35,438 bases of DNA from Clostridia bacterium (GCA_017934955.1 JAGBIO010000030.1:1-35438); one strand, 5' to 3'. Numbered from the stretch's first letter, positions 16,496 to 25,789 are shown. Notes: generated by a model from the sequence alone, not told the origin. Made by a program: numbers and translations.

Positions 16496-16543
16496 ATATA
16501 AGTAGGATGTGTAAAAACAAGGACGAGACATAGGAGGTATAAT

Positions 16544-18199
16544 ATGTCTACTACTGAGTATAGAAGGAATCAGGCCCCTCATAATCAGCGTAAGAACGGC
16601 AAGGGAAAGGGCATTCTTGCCTTTTTGCTTGTAATCGTGATGCTGATTTGCATTCTCCTCCTTCTGAGGGGATGCACGCAGGAAGATTACCGTACGGAGT
16701 ATGAGCAGGTGCTTGCGGAGCGTAACGCTCTGCAGGCGCAGCTGGATGCTGCCGGAAGCCCGGAAGAGATGGCTGCGCTTGAAGCGCAGATTGCTTCCCT
16801 CAACGGAACGTTGGGAGAGCTGACGACGAAAGTCGATTCTCTTTCCACGAGAGTGGATGAGATGAACACCAAGCTGGATACTCTGCTGACGCAGAAGGCA
16901 GATGCAGAGACGGCGTTGGAAAATGCCACTTCTCCTGAGGAGATGGTAGCTTGCCAGGCGAAGTTGGATGAAATCCTTGAGGCGATTAGAACCGGATTTA
17001 CCTGTCACTGCACTTGCATGTGTCAGGCGATGACGGTGAGCGCGGACGGATGCCTGCACTGCCCCATTCATTGTCCTGTAGAGGACGATGGATGCCGGCA
17101 GTGCCCGATCCACTGCCCGACTGTAACGCCGACCGCGGAACCGACTGCAACGCCGACCGCTGTGCCGACGAGCAATCCGACGGCAGCCCCGACGAGCAAT
17201 CCCACTTCTGTGCCGACGAAGGCACCGACTTCTGCGCCGACGAAGGCACCGACTTCTGCGCCGACGAAGGCACCGACTTCTGCGCCGACGAAGGCGCCGA
17301 CCGCTGCGCCGACGAAGGCACCGACCGCTGCGCCGACGAAGGTACCGACTCCGGTTCCGACGAAGGCACCGACTCCGGTTCCGACGAAGGCACCGACTCC
17401 GATTCCGACGAAGGCTCCTACGCCGGTTCCGACTACTCCTGTTTATGAGGACGACGAACCCGGTAAGCCGGAGAAGGATGAGTCAAACTATGATGACTCC
17501 AATACCGGTAGTCCTGTGAAGGATGAGTCAAACTATGATGATTCCAATACCGGTAATCCTGTAAAGGATGAGTCAAACTATGATGACTCTAATACCGGTA
17601 ATCCGGTTCGTGACGGGTCGGAGTATGATGATCCGAATACCGGCAAACCGGTAAAGGACGAAGCTTCGTACGACGATACCGATACGGATACGTCAGAAAA
17701 AGATGAATCTTCGTACGACGATACCAATCCGGATACGTCGGAGAAGGACAACTCGGAGTATGATGACTCCGAGCTTCCTGCTCCGGTGACGGAGAACTCC
17801 GTTCCGGTGTCGAAGGAAACTTCGACGCTGGTGATTGTCGTAGAAGATGCCAAGGCTTCTTCCTCTGTGGTAGAAGATGATTCCGTCCCTGCCCCTGTGG
17901 TGGAGAAGGAAAAATCCGCTCCTGTGGCGGAAGCACCTGCTCCTGTGGCGGAAGCACCCGCTCCTGTGGCGGAAGCGCCCGCTACTGTGGCGGAAGCACC
18001 TGCTCCTGTGGTGGAAGCGCCCGCTCCTGTGGCGGAAGCACCTGCTCCTGTGGCGGAAGCACCTGCTCCTGTGGCGGAAGCACCTGCTCCTGTGGCGGAA
18101 GCACCTGCTCCTGTGGTGGAAGCGCCCACTCCTGTGGCGGAGCAGAATGAAGTTGTTTATGACGACTTCGATGAGCCGGCTCCGGTTCCGGTAAATTGA
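16544..18199 (+). CDS. membrane-anchored coiled-coil protein with Cys/His cluster and three tandem-repeat regions
   Basis: This 551-residue protein belongs to no family I know. Residues ~25-46 form a membrane helix ending in RGC. Residues ~47-145 are a heptad-like coiled coil. A Cys/His-rich knot follows (CHCTCMC, HCPIHCP, QCPIHCP). Then come three low-complexity regions: Pro-Thr repeats of APTKAPTS type, seven 15-residue repeats of DESNYDDSNTGNPVK type, and seven-residue EAPAPVA repeats. The architecture suggests a stalk reaching from the membrane through the cell wall. AGGAGGTATAAT precedes the ATG. Codon use is G/C-rich, like the gene at 557, which shares the PTATP linkers. Confidence 0.8.
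   Translation: MSTTEYRRNQAPHNQRKNGKGKGILAFLLVIVMLICILLLLRGCTQEDYRTEYEQVLAERNALQAQLDAAGSPEEMAALEAQIASLNGTLGELTTKVDSLSTRVDEMNTKLDTLLTQKADAETALENATSPEEMVACQAKLDEILEAIRTGFTCHCTCMCQAMTVSADGCLHCPIHCPVEDDGCRQCPIHCPTVTPTAEPTATPTAVPTSNPTAAPTSNPTSVPTKAPTSAPTKAPTSAPTKAPTSAPTKAPTAAPTKAPTAAPTKVPTPVPTKAPTPVPTKAPTPIPTKAPTPVPTTPVYEDDEPGKPEKDESNYDDSNTGSPVKDESNYDDSNTGNPVKDESNYDDSNTGNPVRDGSEYDDPNTGKPVKDEASYDDTDTDTSEKDESSYDDTNPDTSEKDNSEYDDSELPAPVTENSVPVSKETSTLVIVVEDAKASSSVVEDDSVPAPVVEKEKSAPVAEAPAPVAEAPAPVAEAPATVAEAPAPVVEAPAPVAEAPAPVAEAPAPVAEAPAPVAEAPAPVVEAPTPVAEQNEVVYDDFDEPAPVPVN
17120..17440 (+). repeat. tandem repeat encoding Pro-Thr-Lys stalk
   Basis: Repeats of about 12 and 24 bp based on CCGACGAAGGCACCGACT encode PTKAPT units. 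The unit is almost unchanged between copies, so copy number may vary between strains. Confidence 0.85.
17477..17791 (+). repeat. seven 45-bp repeats encoding DESNYDDSNTGNPVK
   Basis: Seven 15-residue units occur; the first three are nearly identical and the later four diverge. Units are very acidic with conserved YDD. Confidence 0.85.
17918..18141 (+). repeat. 21-bp repeats encoding EAPAPVA
   Basis: About ten copies of GCTCCTGTGGCGGAAGCACC-type units encode Ala-Pro-Val-Glu repeats near the C-terminus. Confidence 0.85.
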
Positions 18200-18205
18200 T
18201 TTTTG

Positions 18206-18243
18206 AAAAGAACGCTGTCAGCACACGGCGTTCTTTTCTTTTA
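18206..18243 (+). terminator. Rho-independent terminator
   Basis: AAAAGAACGC and GCGTTCTTTT form the stem, followed by CTTTT, just after the stop at 18199. Confidence 0.8.
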
Positions 18244-18283
18244 AAACAGAAAAAGTAGAAGAATACGAAAAAATTCAACAAGA

Positions 18284-18437
18284 GGGACGTCGAGGACGCC
18301 GTCCCCTACAATGATGGCACAATCATCGTACGGACAGCATTTATGCTGTCCACAGAAAAGGCAGAAAGCCGGACAGCATAAATGCTGTCCGTACAATGGT
18401 TGCACCATCGTTGTAGGACGATACAGTTTGACCTGTA
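18284..18437. repeat. palindromic repeat cluster, mixed words
   Basis: A G/C-rich partial palindrome (18284-18305, GGGACG...CGTCCC, followed by CTAC) is followed by two GGACAGCAT-word palindromes at 18332-18351 and 18371-18390. A terminal CTGTAAC (18433-18439) resembles the element end seen at other loci. Confidence 0.7.
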
Positions 18438-18468
18438 ACGTTTTAGAGGGTTAAAAAGTAAGTTATAA

Positions 18469-18497
18469 TTGACAATTAATGAATTATCATGTAATAT
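18469..18497 (+). promoter_or_regulatory. SigA promoter upstream of a 10-residue ORF
   Basis: TTGACA (18469-18474) and TAATAT (18492-18497) are spaced by 17 bp, ~35 bp before the small ORF at 18534. Confidence 0.6.
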
Positions 18498-18533
18498 GGG
18501 AGCTGAAAAAATCATAATGTAGAGGAGAGCGGA

Positions 18534-18566
18534 ATGAAAAAACTCTGGCATCTGCATAATATTTAA
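18534..18566 (+). CDS. possible 10-residue leader peptide MKKLWHLHNI
   Basis: AGAGGAGAGCGGA precedes an ATG that opens 10 codons and a TAA. A strong promoter lies upstream, and the surface-protein gene starts 102 bp downstream behind its own promoter. It may be a regulatory leader, the remnant of a larger gene, or chance. Only the promoter and ribosome site support it. Confidence 0.3.
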   Translation: MKKLWHLHNI

Positions 18567-18597
18567 ATAAAAGTTTACATAAATTTAGCAAAAACTA

Positions 18598-18626
18598 TTG
18601 CAAAATTACAAATTCTGTGTTATAGT
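18598..18626 (+). promoter_or_regulatory. SigA promoter for the SLH surface protein
   Basis: TTGCAA (18598-18603) and TATAGT (18621-18626) are spaced by 17 bp, about 40 bp before the start codon. AGGAGG lies at 18655-18660. Confidence 0.75.
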
Positions 18627-18668
18627 TATATAGTAATTATGTGAATTTATTATAGGAGGTAACCAAAA

Positions 18669-21600
18669 ATGAGAACTGTAATAAGAAAATTAACTTTAAT
18701 TGTATTAACAGTATCTTTATTATGTGTAACAGCGTTTGCTGCAGATAATACGGCACCGGCGCTGACTATGAGCGAAGAAAGCGGTAGTACTTTAGAAGGA
18801 GGTTCGCCGATTACTTTAACGGTGGAAGATGAAAATAAAGTTTCCGAGTTAACGTATTATTGGAAAGGCGGCTCAGAGACGGTAAAAAATCCGAATACCA
18901 ATAAAGTTACCGTTAATTTAAGAGTAGGAACCCAAGCAGGAAAGTACGTATTTTGCGTAAATGCGGTAGATTCTGAAGGAAACAGCACGGGTGAAAAATC
19001 CTATATTTATTATGTAGCATCTACCGATGAAGAAGCACCGGCGCTGACTATGAGCGAAGAAAGTGGTAGTACTTTGGAAGCAGGATCACTTGTTACCCTA
19101 ACGGTAGAAGATGAAAGTAAAATTTCTGAAGTGAACTATTATTGGAAAGGCGGAACAGAAAAGACAATTACACCGAATACCAATAAGGTTACGGTTAATT
19201 TAAGAGTGGGAACGCAAGCCGGAAAATATATTTTGTATGTAAACGCAGTTGATGCAGAAGGAAATGCTACCGGGGAGAAGGCTTATACTTACTATGTGCC
19301 ATCTACTGATGAGGATGCGCCGGAAATAACCGTTAGTGAAGAGAGCGGAAGTACATTAGCAGGCGGTACGCAAATTGTTGTGAATGTTAGTGATGAAAGT
19401 AAAATTTCGGAAGTGAAATATTATTGGAAAGGGAACAGCGAAAAAACACTGACACCAAATACCAATTCGATGAAATTAACGTTAAGCTTAGGTACTCAAA
19501 GCGGAAAATATGTTTTATATCTCCGAGCAACCGATGCCGAAGGAAATGATACCGGAGAGAAAACATATATATATTATGTAGCAGCAGAAGACGGAGAAGC
19601 ACCGGTTATTACGCTTAACAAGGAAAGCGGAAGCACATTGCCGGGCGGAACAATCATTAATGTAAAAATTGAAGATGAAAGTAAAATTGCGGAAGTTACA
19701 TACAACTGGGCAGGAAATACAGAAAAAGTAATTACGCCGAATACCAATACCGTAAATTTAAATTTAACTTTAGGAACGCAAGGCGGAAAATATATCTTAT
19801 ATGTAACAGCGAAAGATGCAGAAGGAAACAGCACCGAAAAACAAGCTTATACTTTCTATGTAGAGAGTGAAGATAAGGATGCACCGGCGATTACGGTAAC
19901 CCCAAAAGATGGAGCTACGGTAGCCGGAGGAAGTGCCGTTGCGGTAAGAGTAGAAGATGAAAGCAAAATTTCAAAAATTACATACAACTGGGCAGGAAAT
20001 ACAGAAAAAGCAATTACTCCGAATACAAATATTACAACTTTGAATTTGAAGGTAGGAACACAAAGCGGGAAGTATATTTTATACGTAACAGCGGAAGATG
20101 AGAAAGGAAACAGCACCGAAAAACAAGTTTATACATTCTACGTAGAGGGTGAAGATAACGAAGCACCGGTAATTACAGTAACTCCGGAAAACGGAGCTAC
20201 GGTAGCCGGAGGAAGTGCCGTTACAGTAAAAGTAGAAGATGAAAACAAAGTTGCGGAAGTGGCGTATTACTGGGCAGGAAATACAGAAAAAGTAATTACG
20301 CCGAATACGAATATTACAACTTTGAATTTGAAGTTAGGAACACAAGGTGGAAAATACATTTTATATGTAACGGCAAAAGACTCCAAGGGAAACAGTACCG
20401 GAAAACGAACATACACATTTTATGTGGATGCGGAAGATAATGAAGCGCCGGTTATTACAGCAAGTGAAAAAGACGGAAGTATATTACCTGCCGGAGCAAA
20501 AATTGTATTAAAAGCAAGCGATGACGGTAAAATTGCTGAATTGAAATATCAGTGGTCCGGATTGAGTGAAAAGACATTAAATCCGTACACAAACGATGTA
20601 ACCGTTAATTTGGTTTTGGGTACAGAACCGGGAAAATATATCTTAAAAGCATCTGCAAAGGATGATAGCAACAACAGCAACAGTGAAGTATTTACCTTCT
20701 ATGTGGATGGTGATAATGAAGCTCCTACAGTAACCGTAAGCCCTAAGGGTGGAAGTACGGTAGAAGCAGGCGATATTGTCGTAGCAATTCCGGAAGATAA
20801 TGAAGCTTTAAGTAAGATTGAATATTATTGGGATAACAATACACCGCAATCGAAAAATATTTCGGGAACTTACGTAAGAGTAGATATGCCGGCTGTTCCT
20901 GAAAAAGCCGGAGAACACATCTTACATGTAAAAGTAACCGATGCGGCAGGAAATACCACCGATTGGAAAACTTATACATACTATGTAAAAGCCAATGAAA
21001 ACGAATTCCCTACGATTTCGGTTAATCCGGAACACGGAAGCACAATTACACCGGATGACGATGTAAAAGTAACGGTAAAAGACAAAGAAGGATTAGCAGA
21101 AATTGAATATGCCTGGGATAATGATACTCCGGTTGCAAAGGCAATCAGCGGTACAGAAAAAACCTTAACCATGCCAAGTATTCCAAATAAACCGGGAAAA
21201 CATACGTTGCATGTTACGGTAACCGATGAAGATGGAGCTGTTACTGTAAGCGATTTTGATTTCTATGTACCGGAAGAAGACGATGAAGCTCCTACCATTA
21301 CAATGAATCCGGTAAGTAAAACAACAGTAGTTGGTGGTAAGATTATTAAGGCAACCTTAAGAGATAATGTTGAACTTGAAAAAGTAGAATATTACTGGGA
21401 TGACGACGATGCTGAAACAAAACTGTTGAGCGGTGCGTTAAAAACCATTTCATTACCTGCGATTTCTAAGAAACCGGGAACTTATTATATGCACATTAAA
21501 TTAACAGACGCTGCAGGAAATACAACCGGCTGGGAAAAACATATTTATTATGTGGAAGATGATGACGACGGAGATGGAGAAGATCCGGAAGTGTTCGCAG

Positions 21601-22931
21601 ATCCGGATGGCGGAGATGTAGAATACGGCGACAGAATTACCTTATGGGCGGAGGACAAAGACGGTATTGAATATATCGAATATTATTGGGATGATGACGA
21701 TGATGATACAACAATAAAGTATAGCGATGAATTTACCGTAAAAGTACCTTCTGACGAAGGAAAACATTATTTATATGTAAGAGCAATGGATGAAGTAGGA
21801 GATATGTGCGGATGGGAAAGATTTGTTTATAACATTGAAGAAAACAACTATCCGGGCAACCCTGATATTACAGGCGATGTTAATAAGAGAGTAAAAAATG
21901 TAAGAGTAGAAATCAGAAATGCAGACGATAAGATTAAATTCGAACCGGAAGAAGAAATTTTATACTACGTAGATTATTATAACGGAAGTTCTTCTAAGTT
22001 AACGAATGCAAAATTAGTAGTAGATTTACCGACTTATTTAGAGGCTAAAAAAGCAAGTGACGATGGTAAGATTACAACAAAACAAGTAACTTGGTCTCTT
22101 GGCACATTAAAAGCGGGCGAATCCGGGAGAGTATCCTTTAAGGCAGAATATACCAGTGATAAGTACAATGAGAAAATCATTACGGTACCGGCTAAGATTT
22201 ATTCCGGTTCTTCCTTAAAAGACACTTCAACCGTAAGAAACTTGATTTATTGTGATGACGGAACAGGAACAGGATTCCATTCTGCCTACTGTATCGGATA
22301 TCCGGATGGTTCTTTTAGAGCAAACGGTAACATTACAAGAGCAGAACTTGCGCAAATGATTGCGAATATTGAAGGTTTAAGAGGTACTTACAGAGGTCAA
22401 TTTAGCGATGTTCCGAAGGATCACTGGGCGGCTTCTGCCATCCAAGCATGTGTCGATAAAGGGTATGTTTTATCGGTAGGATTTAACAATTTTGCTCCGG
22501 AACGTCCTGCAACAAGAGGCGAATTAGCATATGCAATTGCTGCGGCTTTGGGCGTACAGGACTTAGAACCGATTTTCATTGCTTCCTCTGATTTGGAAAA
22601 CAGTGATTTCAGATGTTCTATGGAACAATTATTAAGACTTGGAATTATGGATGGTTACTCTAACGGAACAGCAAGACCAAATGCAAGTATTACAAGAGCA
22701 GAAGCGGTTACAATTATCAATAACTACTTGTTCCGTGGCGAATTAATTGTTTCCGGTTACGGTTATGGTCATACTTATAATTATGATACAAACTATAATT
22801 ACGGTGGAAACGGCACAGTATTATCCTTTACGGATTTATCTACCGGTCACTGGGCATATGGCCATATCATGGAAGCAACAAACAATCATAAGTATGAAAG
22901 AATTTTGGATGGAAATGAAAGAATGTTATAA
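18669..22931 (+). CDS. large SLH-anchored cell-surface protein with 11 Ig-like repeats
   Basis: This 1420-residue protein has a signal peptide (residues 1-24) ending in TAFA. Eleven beta-rich repeats of roughly 95 residues follow, each opening like APxITxSEESGSTLxGG and closing on YxxYV. A DUF11-like domain follows (about residues 1080-1190). Three SLH-type motifs at the C-terminus (YPDGSFRANGNITRAELA, FAPERPATRGELAYAI and ARPNASITRAEAVTII) should bind secondary wall polymer. Repeats 4-6 are the most alike, which suggests recent expansion or conversion. A final SLH-like fragment (FTDLSTGHWAYGHI) is incomplete. The protein is probably an S-layer or adhesive surface component. It has its own promoter and terminator. 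Confidence 0.88.
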   Translation: MRTVIRKLTLIVLTVSLLCVTAFAADNTAPALTMSEESGSTLEGGSPITLTVEDENKVSELTYYWKGGSETVKNPNTNKVTVNLRVGTQAGKYVFCVNAVDSEGNSTGEKSYIYYVASTDEEAPALTMSEESGSTLEAGSLVTLTVEDESKISEVNYYWKGGTEKTITPNTNKVTVNLRVGTQAGKYILYVNAVDAEGNATGEKAYTYYVPSTDEDAPEITVSEESGSTLAGGTQIVVNVSDESKISEVKYYWKGNSEKTLTPNTNSMKLTLSLGTQSGKYVLYLRATDAEGNDTGEKTYIYYVAAEDGEAPVITLNKESGSTLPGGTIINVKIEDESKIAEVTYNWAGNTEKVITPNTNTVNLNLTLGTQGGKYILYVTAKDAEGNSTEKQAYTFYVESEDKDAPAITVTPKDGATVAGGSAVAVRVEDESKISKITYNWAGNTEKAITPNTNITTLNLKVGTQSGKYILYVTAEDEKGNSTEKQVYTFYVEGEDNEAPVITVTPENGATVAGGSAVTVKVEDENKVAEVAYYWAGNTEKVITPNTNITTLNLKLGTQGGKYILYVTAKDSKGNSTGKRTYTFYVDAEDNEAPVITASEKDGSILPAGAKIVLKASDDGKIAELKYQWSGLSEKTLNPYTNDVTVNLVLGTEPGKYILKASAKDDSNNSNSEVFTFYVDGDNEAPTVTVSPKGGSTVEAGDIVVAIPEDNEALSKIEYYWDNNTPQSKNISGTYVRVDMPAVPEKAGEHILHVKVTDAAGNTTDWKTYTYYVKANENEFPTISVNPEHGSTITPDDDVKVTVKDKEGLAEIEYAWDNDTPVAKAISGTEKTLTMPSIPNKPGKHTLHVTVTDEDGAVTVSDFDFYVPEEDDEAPTITMNPVSKTTVVGGKIIKATLRDNVELEKVEYYWDDDDAETKLLSGALKTISLPAISKKPGTYYMHIKLTDAAGNTTGWEKHIYYVEDDDDGDGEDPEVFADPDGGDVEYGDRITLWAEDKDGIEYIEYYWDDDDDDTTIKYSDEFTVKVPSDEGKHYLYVRAMDEVGDMCGWERFVYNIEENNYPGNPDITGDVNKRVKNVRVEIRNADDKIKFEPEEEILYYVDYYNGSSSKLTNAKLVVDLPTYLEAKKASDDGKITTKQVTWSLGTLKAGESGRVSFKAEYTSDKYNEKIITVPAKIYSGSSLKDTSTVRNLIYCDDGTGTGFHSAYCIGYPDGSFRANGNITRAELAQMIANIEGLRGTYRGQFSDVPKDHWAASAIQACVDKGYVLSVGFNNFAPERPATRGELAYAIAAALGVQDLEPIFIASSDLENSDFRCSMEQLLRLGIMDGYSNGTARPNASITRAEAVTIINNYLFRGELIVSGYGYGHTYNYDTNYNYGGNGTVLSFTDLSTGHWAYGHIMEATNNHKYERILDGNERML

Positions 22932-22978
22932 TGTTTGATGGAAGTTTTAGGACTTTTTGTCCAAAATTCACATAATTA

Positions 22979-23006
22979 AAGGCGATGCCAAAAGGCACCG
23001 CCTTTT
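22979..23006 (+). terminator. Rho-independent terminator
   Basis: AAGGCGATGCC pairs with GGCACCGCCTTTTT after the surface-protein gene. Confidence 0.85.
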
Positions 23007-23023
23007 TGCACCTTTTTAACCGA

Positions 23024-23047
23024 CTTCACATATTATGTTGTGTGAAG
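23024..23047 (+). promoter_or_regulatory. inverted repeat CTTCACA/TGTGAAG
   Basis: A perfect 7-bp inverted repeat with a 10-nt centre lies ~33 bp before the small Cys-rich gene. It could be an operator or a 5' hairpin. Confidence 0.45.
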
Positions 23048-23079
23048 TAATTCACAAATTATTTTGAGGAGTGATTTTA

Positions 23080-23394
23080 ATGGGTTGTTGCGGAGATAAT
23101 GATTTTGATAATAATCGTCATGAACATGATCATGAAGGCGAATGTGCTGCATTCGTTCCGGACGATATAAGAGGTTTGTTAAAGAAGTTGGCTTGTGAAC
23201 AGGTTGTATTGACATTTAAGAATAATTGTAATAAAGAAAGAGTAAAAATCGAGTGTGTTTCGGGAGATTTGTTGGTAGTAAAAGAGGATGGCAATTTCAG
23301 ATTTATTGATATTAAGTGTATTTGTTCCGTTTCTGTACGCTGTGAATCGGTTTTAGAAAGTGTTATCAAACCTTTTGGTAATTGCCATAACTAA
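23080..23394 (+). CDS. small Cys/His-rich hypothetical protein
   Basis: I do not recognise this 104-residue protein. The ATG at 23080 follows TGAGGAGTG; the in-frame GTG at 23071 lies in the ribosome site. Residues 1-23 are rich in Cys, Asp and His (GCCGDN, HEHDHEGEC), then a compact domain contains VKIECVSGDLLVVKEDGNFRFIDIKCICSV. Its pattern of short beta strands resembles Sm-like or DUF2642-type spore-coat domains. That is a guess from pattern alone. The position just before spoIIE is compatible with a sporulation role. A GGGCGG/CCGCCC hairpin follows the stop (23400-23415). Confidence 0.75.
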   Translation: MGCCGDNDFDNNRHEHDHEGECAAFVPDDIRGLLKKLACEQVVLTFKNNCNKERVKIECVSGDLLVVKEDGNFRFIDIKCICSVSVRCESVLESVIKPFGNCHN

Positions 23395-23422
23395 TAAAGG
23401 GGCGGTTTTCCGCCCATACATA

Positions 23423-23499
23423 TTTGTCGAATGAGGAAGAAACTTTATTTGGGCGGATGTCAGATTATGACATCTTTTTTTATGCGGTCAGAATATAGT
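23423..23499 (+). promoter_or_regulatory. spoIIE control region: Spo0A box and 21-bp-spaced promoter
   Basis: TTTGTCGAA (23423-23431) matches the Spo0A box consensus TTTGTCRAA exactly. ATGACA (23467-23472) and TATAGT (23494-23499) are 21 bp apart. Unusual 21-bp spacing is known for the Spo0A-activated, SigA-dependent spoIIE promoter of Bacillus subtilis. Confidence 0.6.
23456..23481 (+). terminator. terminator-like hairpin in the spoIIE upstream region
   Basis: GATGTCA/TGACATC with a 5-nt loop is followed by seven T residues. It may end transcripts coming from the surface and Cys-rich genes. Its right arm overlaps the proposed -35 box of spoIIE. Confidence 0.6.
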
Positions 23500-23540
23500 T
23501 GATTTTACAGGGAGATTTGGACAAGGAGGTTTTTGAAAAA

Positions 23541-25769
23541 ATGCAAATCAAGTTGGGAGATGTTTTGAAGATTGCGGAAACGGTTTTGTTAAGCCGAGTG
23601 ACATTTATCGGGAATTTTATGCCGATTTCGATAGGATTTAATGAAGCAGAGCCGGATAATAGGATGAAAAAGGTGCTATATGTGGTTGCGACTCTTGCTG
23701 TGATGTTGCGTTTTTCGTGGCTTGTGGCGTTGAAGTTTTTATGTTCGGCGATTTTGTTTTGGGTAATTTGCAATTTGGTCGGTTCTTTGAATTTTCCCAA
23801 GAAAAATGTGATATATGTCGGTTTATTTGTTTCGGCGTTTGCGGTAGAGATTATTTGGAATTTGTTTGATACACTTTTGGTATATGATGTCATCATTGCT
23901 TTGATGAAGGGCGTTGCAGTGATGTTTGGCTATCGGATTTTTTCGGTATTGGAATTGCAGGATATTGCGGTAAATGATACGGAGTTTTTATGGAAGGTAT
24001 TCGGAATCGGCATTTTGCTTTTGGGCATGAGTGATTTTAACTTGTTTACTTTGAGTCTCCGAAATGTGATTTGTATCTATTGTATTCTTTCTTTTGCAAA
24101 TGTGGGTGGAATTAAGTATTCTACTGTTGCAGGATTGATTTTAGGAGCTATTATTGAATTTTCTGAGCCCAATATGGGTGTGTCGATTATTTCTTTTGCA
24201 TTAGGCGGATTTTTAGCGGGATTGTTTTATCGAAAAAATAAGCTTTTTATGATTTGGGGGTTCTTATTGGGAAACAGCGTGTTGGCGTATTATATTACGG
24301 GTTATAACTTACTGGTGATGAAGTTTATGGAGATTGCGTTAGCGGGTAGTATTTTTTATGGAGCGACAAGGAAGAAGCTGAATATTCTTCCGGTATTTGA
24401 TTTAACAGACAAGCCGATGCTGATTCCGAGTTTTCAGACGACTGATACGGAAGTGTCGAAGACGCTTGCGGATTCTTCCGAACAATTCGAGAATATTTCT
24501 GATTTTATTTCCGGAATCGAAGTGGAGGAAGATGAAAATGATGATGTATTTGAGAGAATAAAGGAGAAGATCTGTAATTGCTGCGAGAATTTTGAGTGTT
24601 GTTGGGACAGAGAGTATGATAGGACGTCGGATGAAATTTTTACGGTAGTTGAGTCTTTAGAAGAAAATGCAGGACTAACTGCGGAGGAATTTCAGCGTTT
24701 TGTGAATTCAGAGGTTTGCCCAAAAAGGGCAGAGATATTGGATGAAATTACTTTGTGTTATAACGAATATCGGCTGAAGAAAGATTCGATTTCGTTAAAA
24801 GGGTTACAGAATTGTATGGCCAACCAATTAAAAGGATTTTCGCAATATATTTCGGAAATTTCGAATAAAATTTCCGAAAGCAGTGAAAATATTGAGAAGA
24901 GGATACTTCATTCTTTTGAGAAGGAAAATGTGGCTTTGGAGAAAGTGGACGTTCGTGTGGATGATGATTCTTATCGTGTGATGTTGAAGAGTAAAGTACC
25001 TTTTCAAGAGAAGTTTTTGTCATTGTCTAATCGGATTTTGTCGCAGATATTGAATCGGCGAATGGACGTAACTTCTACCAACCGGGAGATTGCTTTTTTT
25101 CAAGAGTGTAACAGATATGTGGTTTTATCGGCGGTTTTGACGCGGAATGCTGACGGAGAGAATATTTTGGGGGACAGTTATAAAATTTTGGATGAGGAAG
25201 ATAATAAATACATTATGGTGTTAAGTGACGGTATGGGAGTAGGGGAGGAAGCCAATAAAATCAGTTCTTCTTTGGTAAACTTGTTTGCAGAGATGGAGCG
25301 AAGCGGATTAAATCCCGGTACCGTTACGAATATGCTTAGTTCTTTTATGCAGTATATTTCCAAAAGTGAGAAGATTATCACGGTAGATGCGATGACAGTC
25401 GATTTGTTAACAGGGGAGTGCGATTTCTTTAAAATCGGAGGTGCGCCTTCTTTTATCATACGCAAGGATTCTATTGATATTGTCTGTTGTGACAGTTTGC
25501 CGCTTGGCATTTTGGATCGCGTCGATTTTTTTGAACAAAAACGGATGCTGGAGCCCGGCGATATCGTGGTAACGGTTTCGGATGGTGTAGTAGATTCTAA
25601 GCGGAATGTGATTAATAAAGAATTTTGGATTTCGGGATTCTTAAAAGAGTTGGAGATGAACGAACCGGAAGTGATTGCAGAGGAACTTTTGGAGAAAACA
25701 ATTGAAAACTACGGCGGAGTGGTGAAGGATGATATTACGATTATTGTGCAAAAGTTGGTGAAGGGCTGA
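23541..25769 (+). CDS. spoIIE: stage II sporulation protein E (PP2C phosphatase)
   Basis: This 742-residue membrane phosphatase dephosphorylates SpoIIAA to activate SigF in the forespore and also helps position the septum. The N-terminal ~250 residues contain multiple membrane helices. A central regulatory region follows, with a Cys-rich stretch CNCCENFECCWD. The C-terminal PP2C/SpoIIE domain carries VLSDGMGVGEEA (about 560-571), DAMTVDLLTG, KIGGAPSFI and VVTVSDGVVDS, which hold the metal-binding Asp residues. It is a little shorter than the Bacillus protein (~827). ATG at 23541 lies 11 nt after AAGGAGG; in-frame TTG starts at 23499 and 23517 are alternatives. The gene marks the host as an endospore former. 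Confidence 0.95.
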   Translation: MQIKLGDVLKIAETVLLSRVTFIGNFMPISIGFNEAEPDNRMKKVLYVVATLAVMLRFSWLVALKFLCSAILFWVICNLVGSLNFPKKNVIYVGLFVSAFAVEIIWNLFDTLLVYDVIIALMKGVAVMFGYRIFSVLELQDIAVNDTEFLWKVFGIGILLLGMSDFNLFTLSLRNVICIYCILSFANVGGIKYSTVAGLILGAIIEFSEPNMGVSIISFALGGFLAGLFYRKNKLFMIWGFLLGNSVLAYYITGYNLLVMKFMEIALAGSIFYGATRKKLNILPVFDLTDKPMLIPSFQTTDTEVSKTLADSSEQFENISDFISGIEVEEDENDDVFERIKEKICNCCENFECCWDREYDRTSDEIFTVVESLEENAGLTAEEFQRFVNSEVCPKRAEILDEITLCYNEYRLKKDSISLKGLQNCMANQLKGFSQYISEISNKISESSENIEKRILHSFEKENVALEKVDVRVDDDSYRVMLKSKVPFQEKFLSLSNRILSQILNRRMDVTSTNREIAFFQECNRYVVLSAVLTRNADGENILGDSYKILDEEDNKYIMVLSDGMGVGEEANKISSSLVNLFAEMERSGLNPGTVTNMLSSFMQYISKSEKIITVDAMTVDLLTGECDFFKIGGAPSFIIRKDSIDIVCCDSLPLGILDRVDFFEQKRMLEPGDIVVTVSDGVVDSKRNVINKEFWISGFLKELEMNEPEVIAEELLEKTIENYGGVVKDDITIIVQKLVKG

Positions 25770-25789
25770 TTTTTCGATGTAAAAATAGG

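Noticed and set aside
17578-18129. Minus-strand and alternate-frame ORFs over the tandem repeats in the 16544 gene
   Set aside because: Repeats whose unit length is a multiple of three keep all frames open. The products are pure GASATGA-type or LLLWRKH-type repeats with no start signals.
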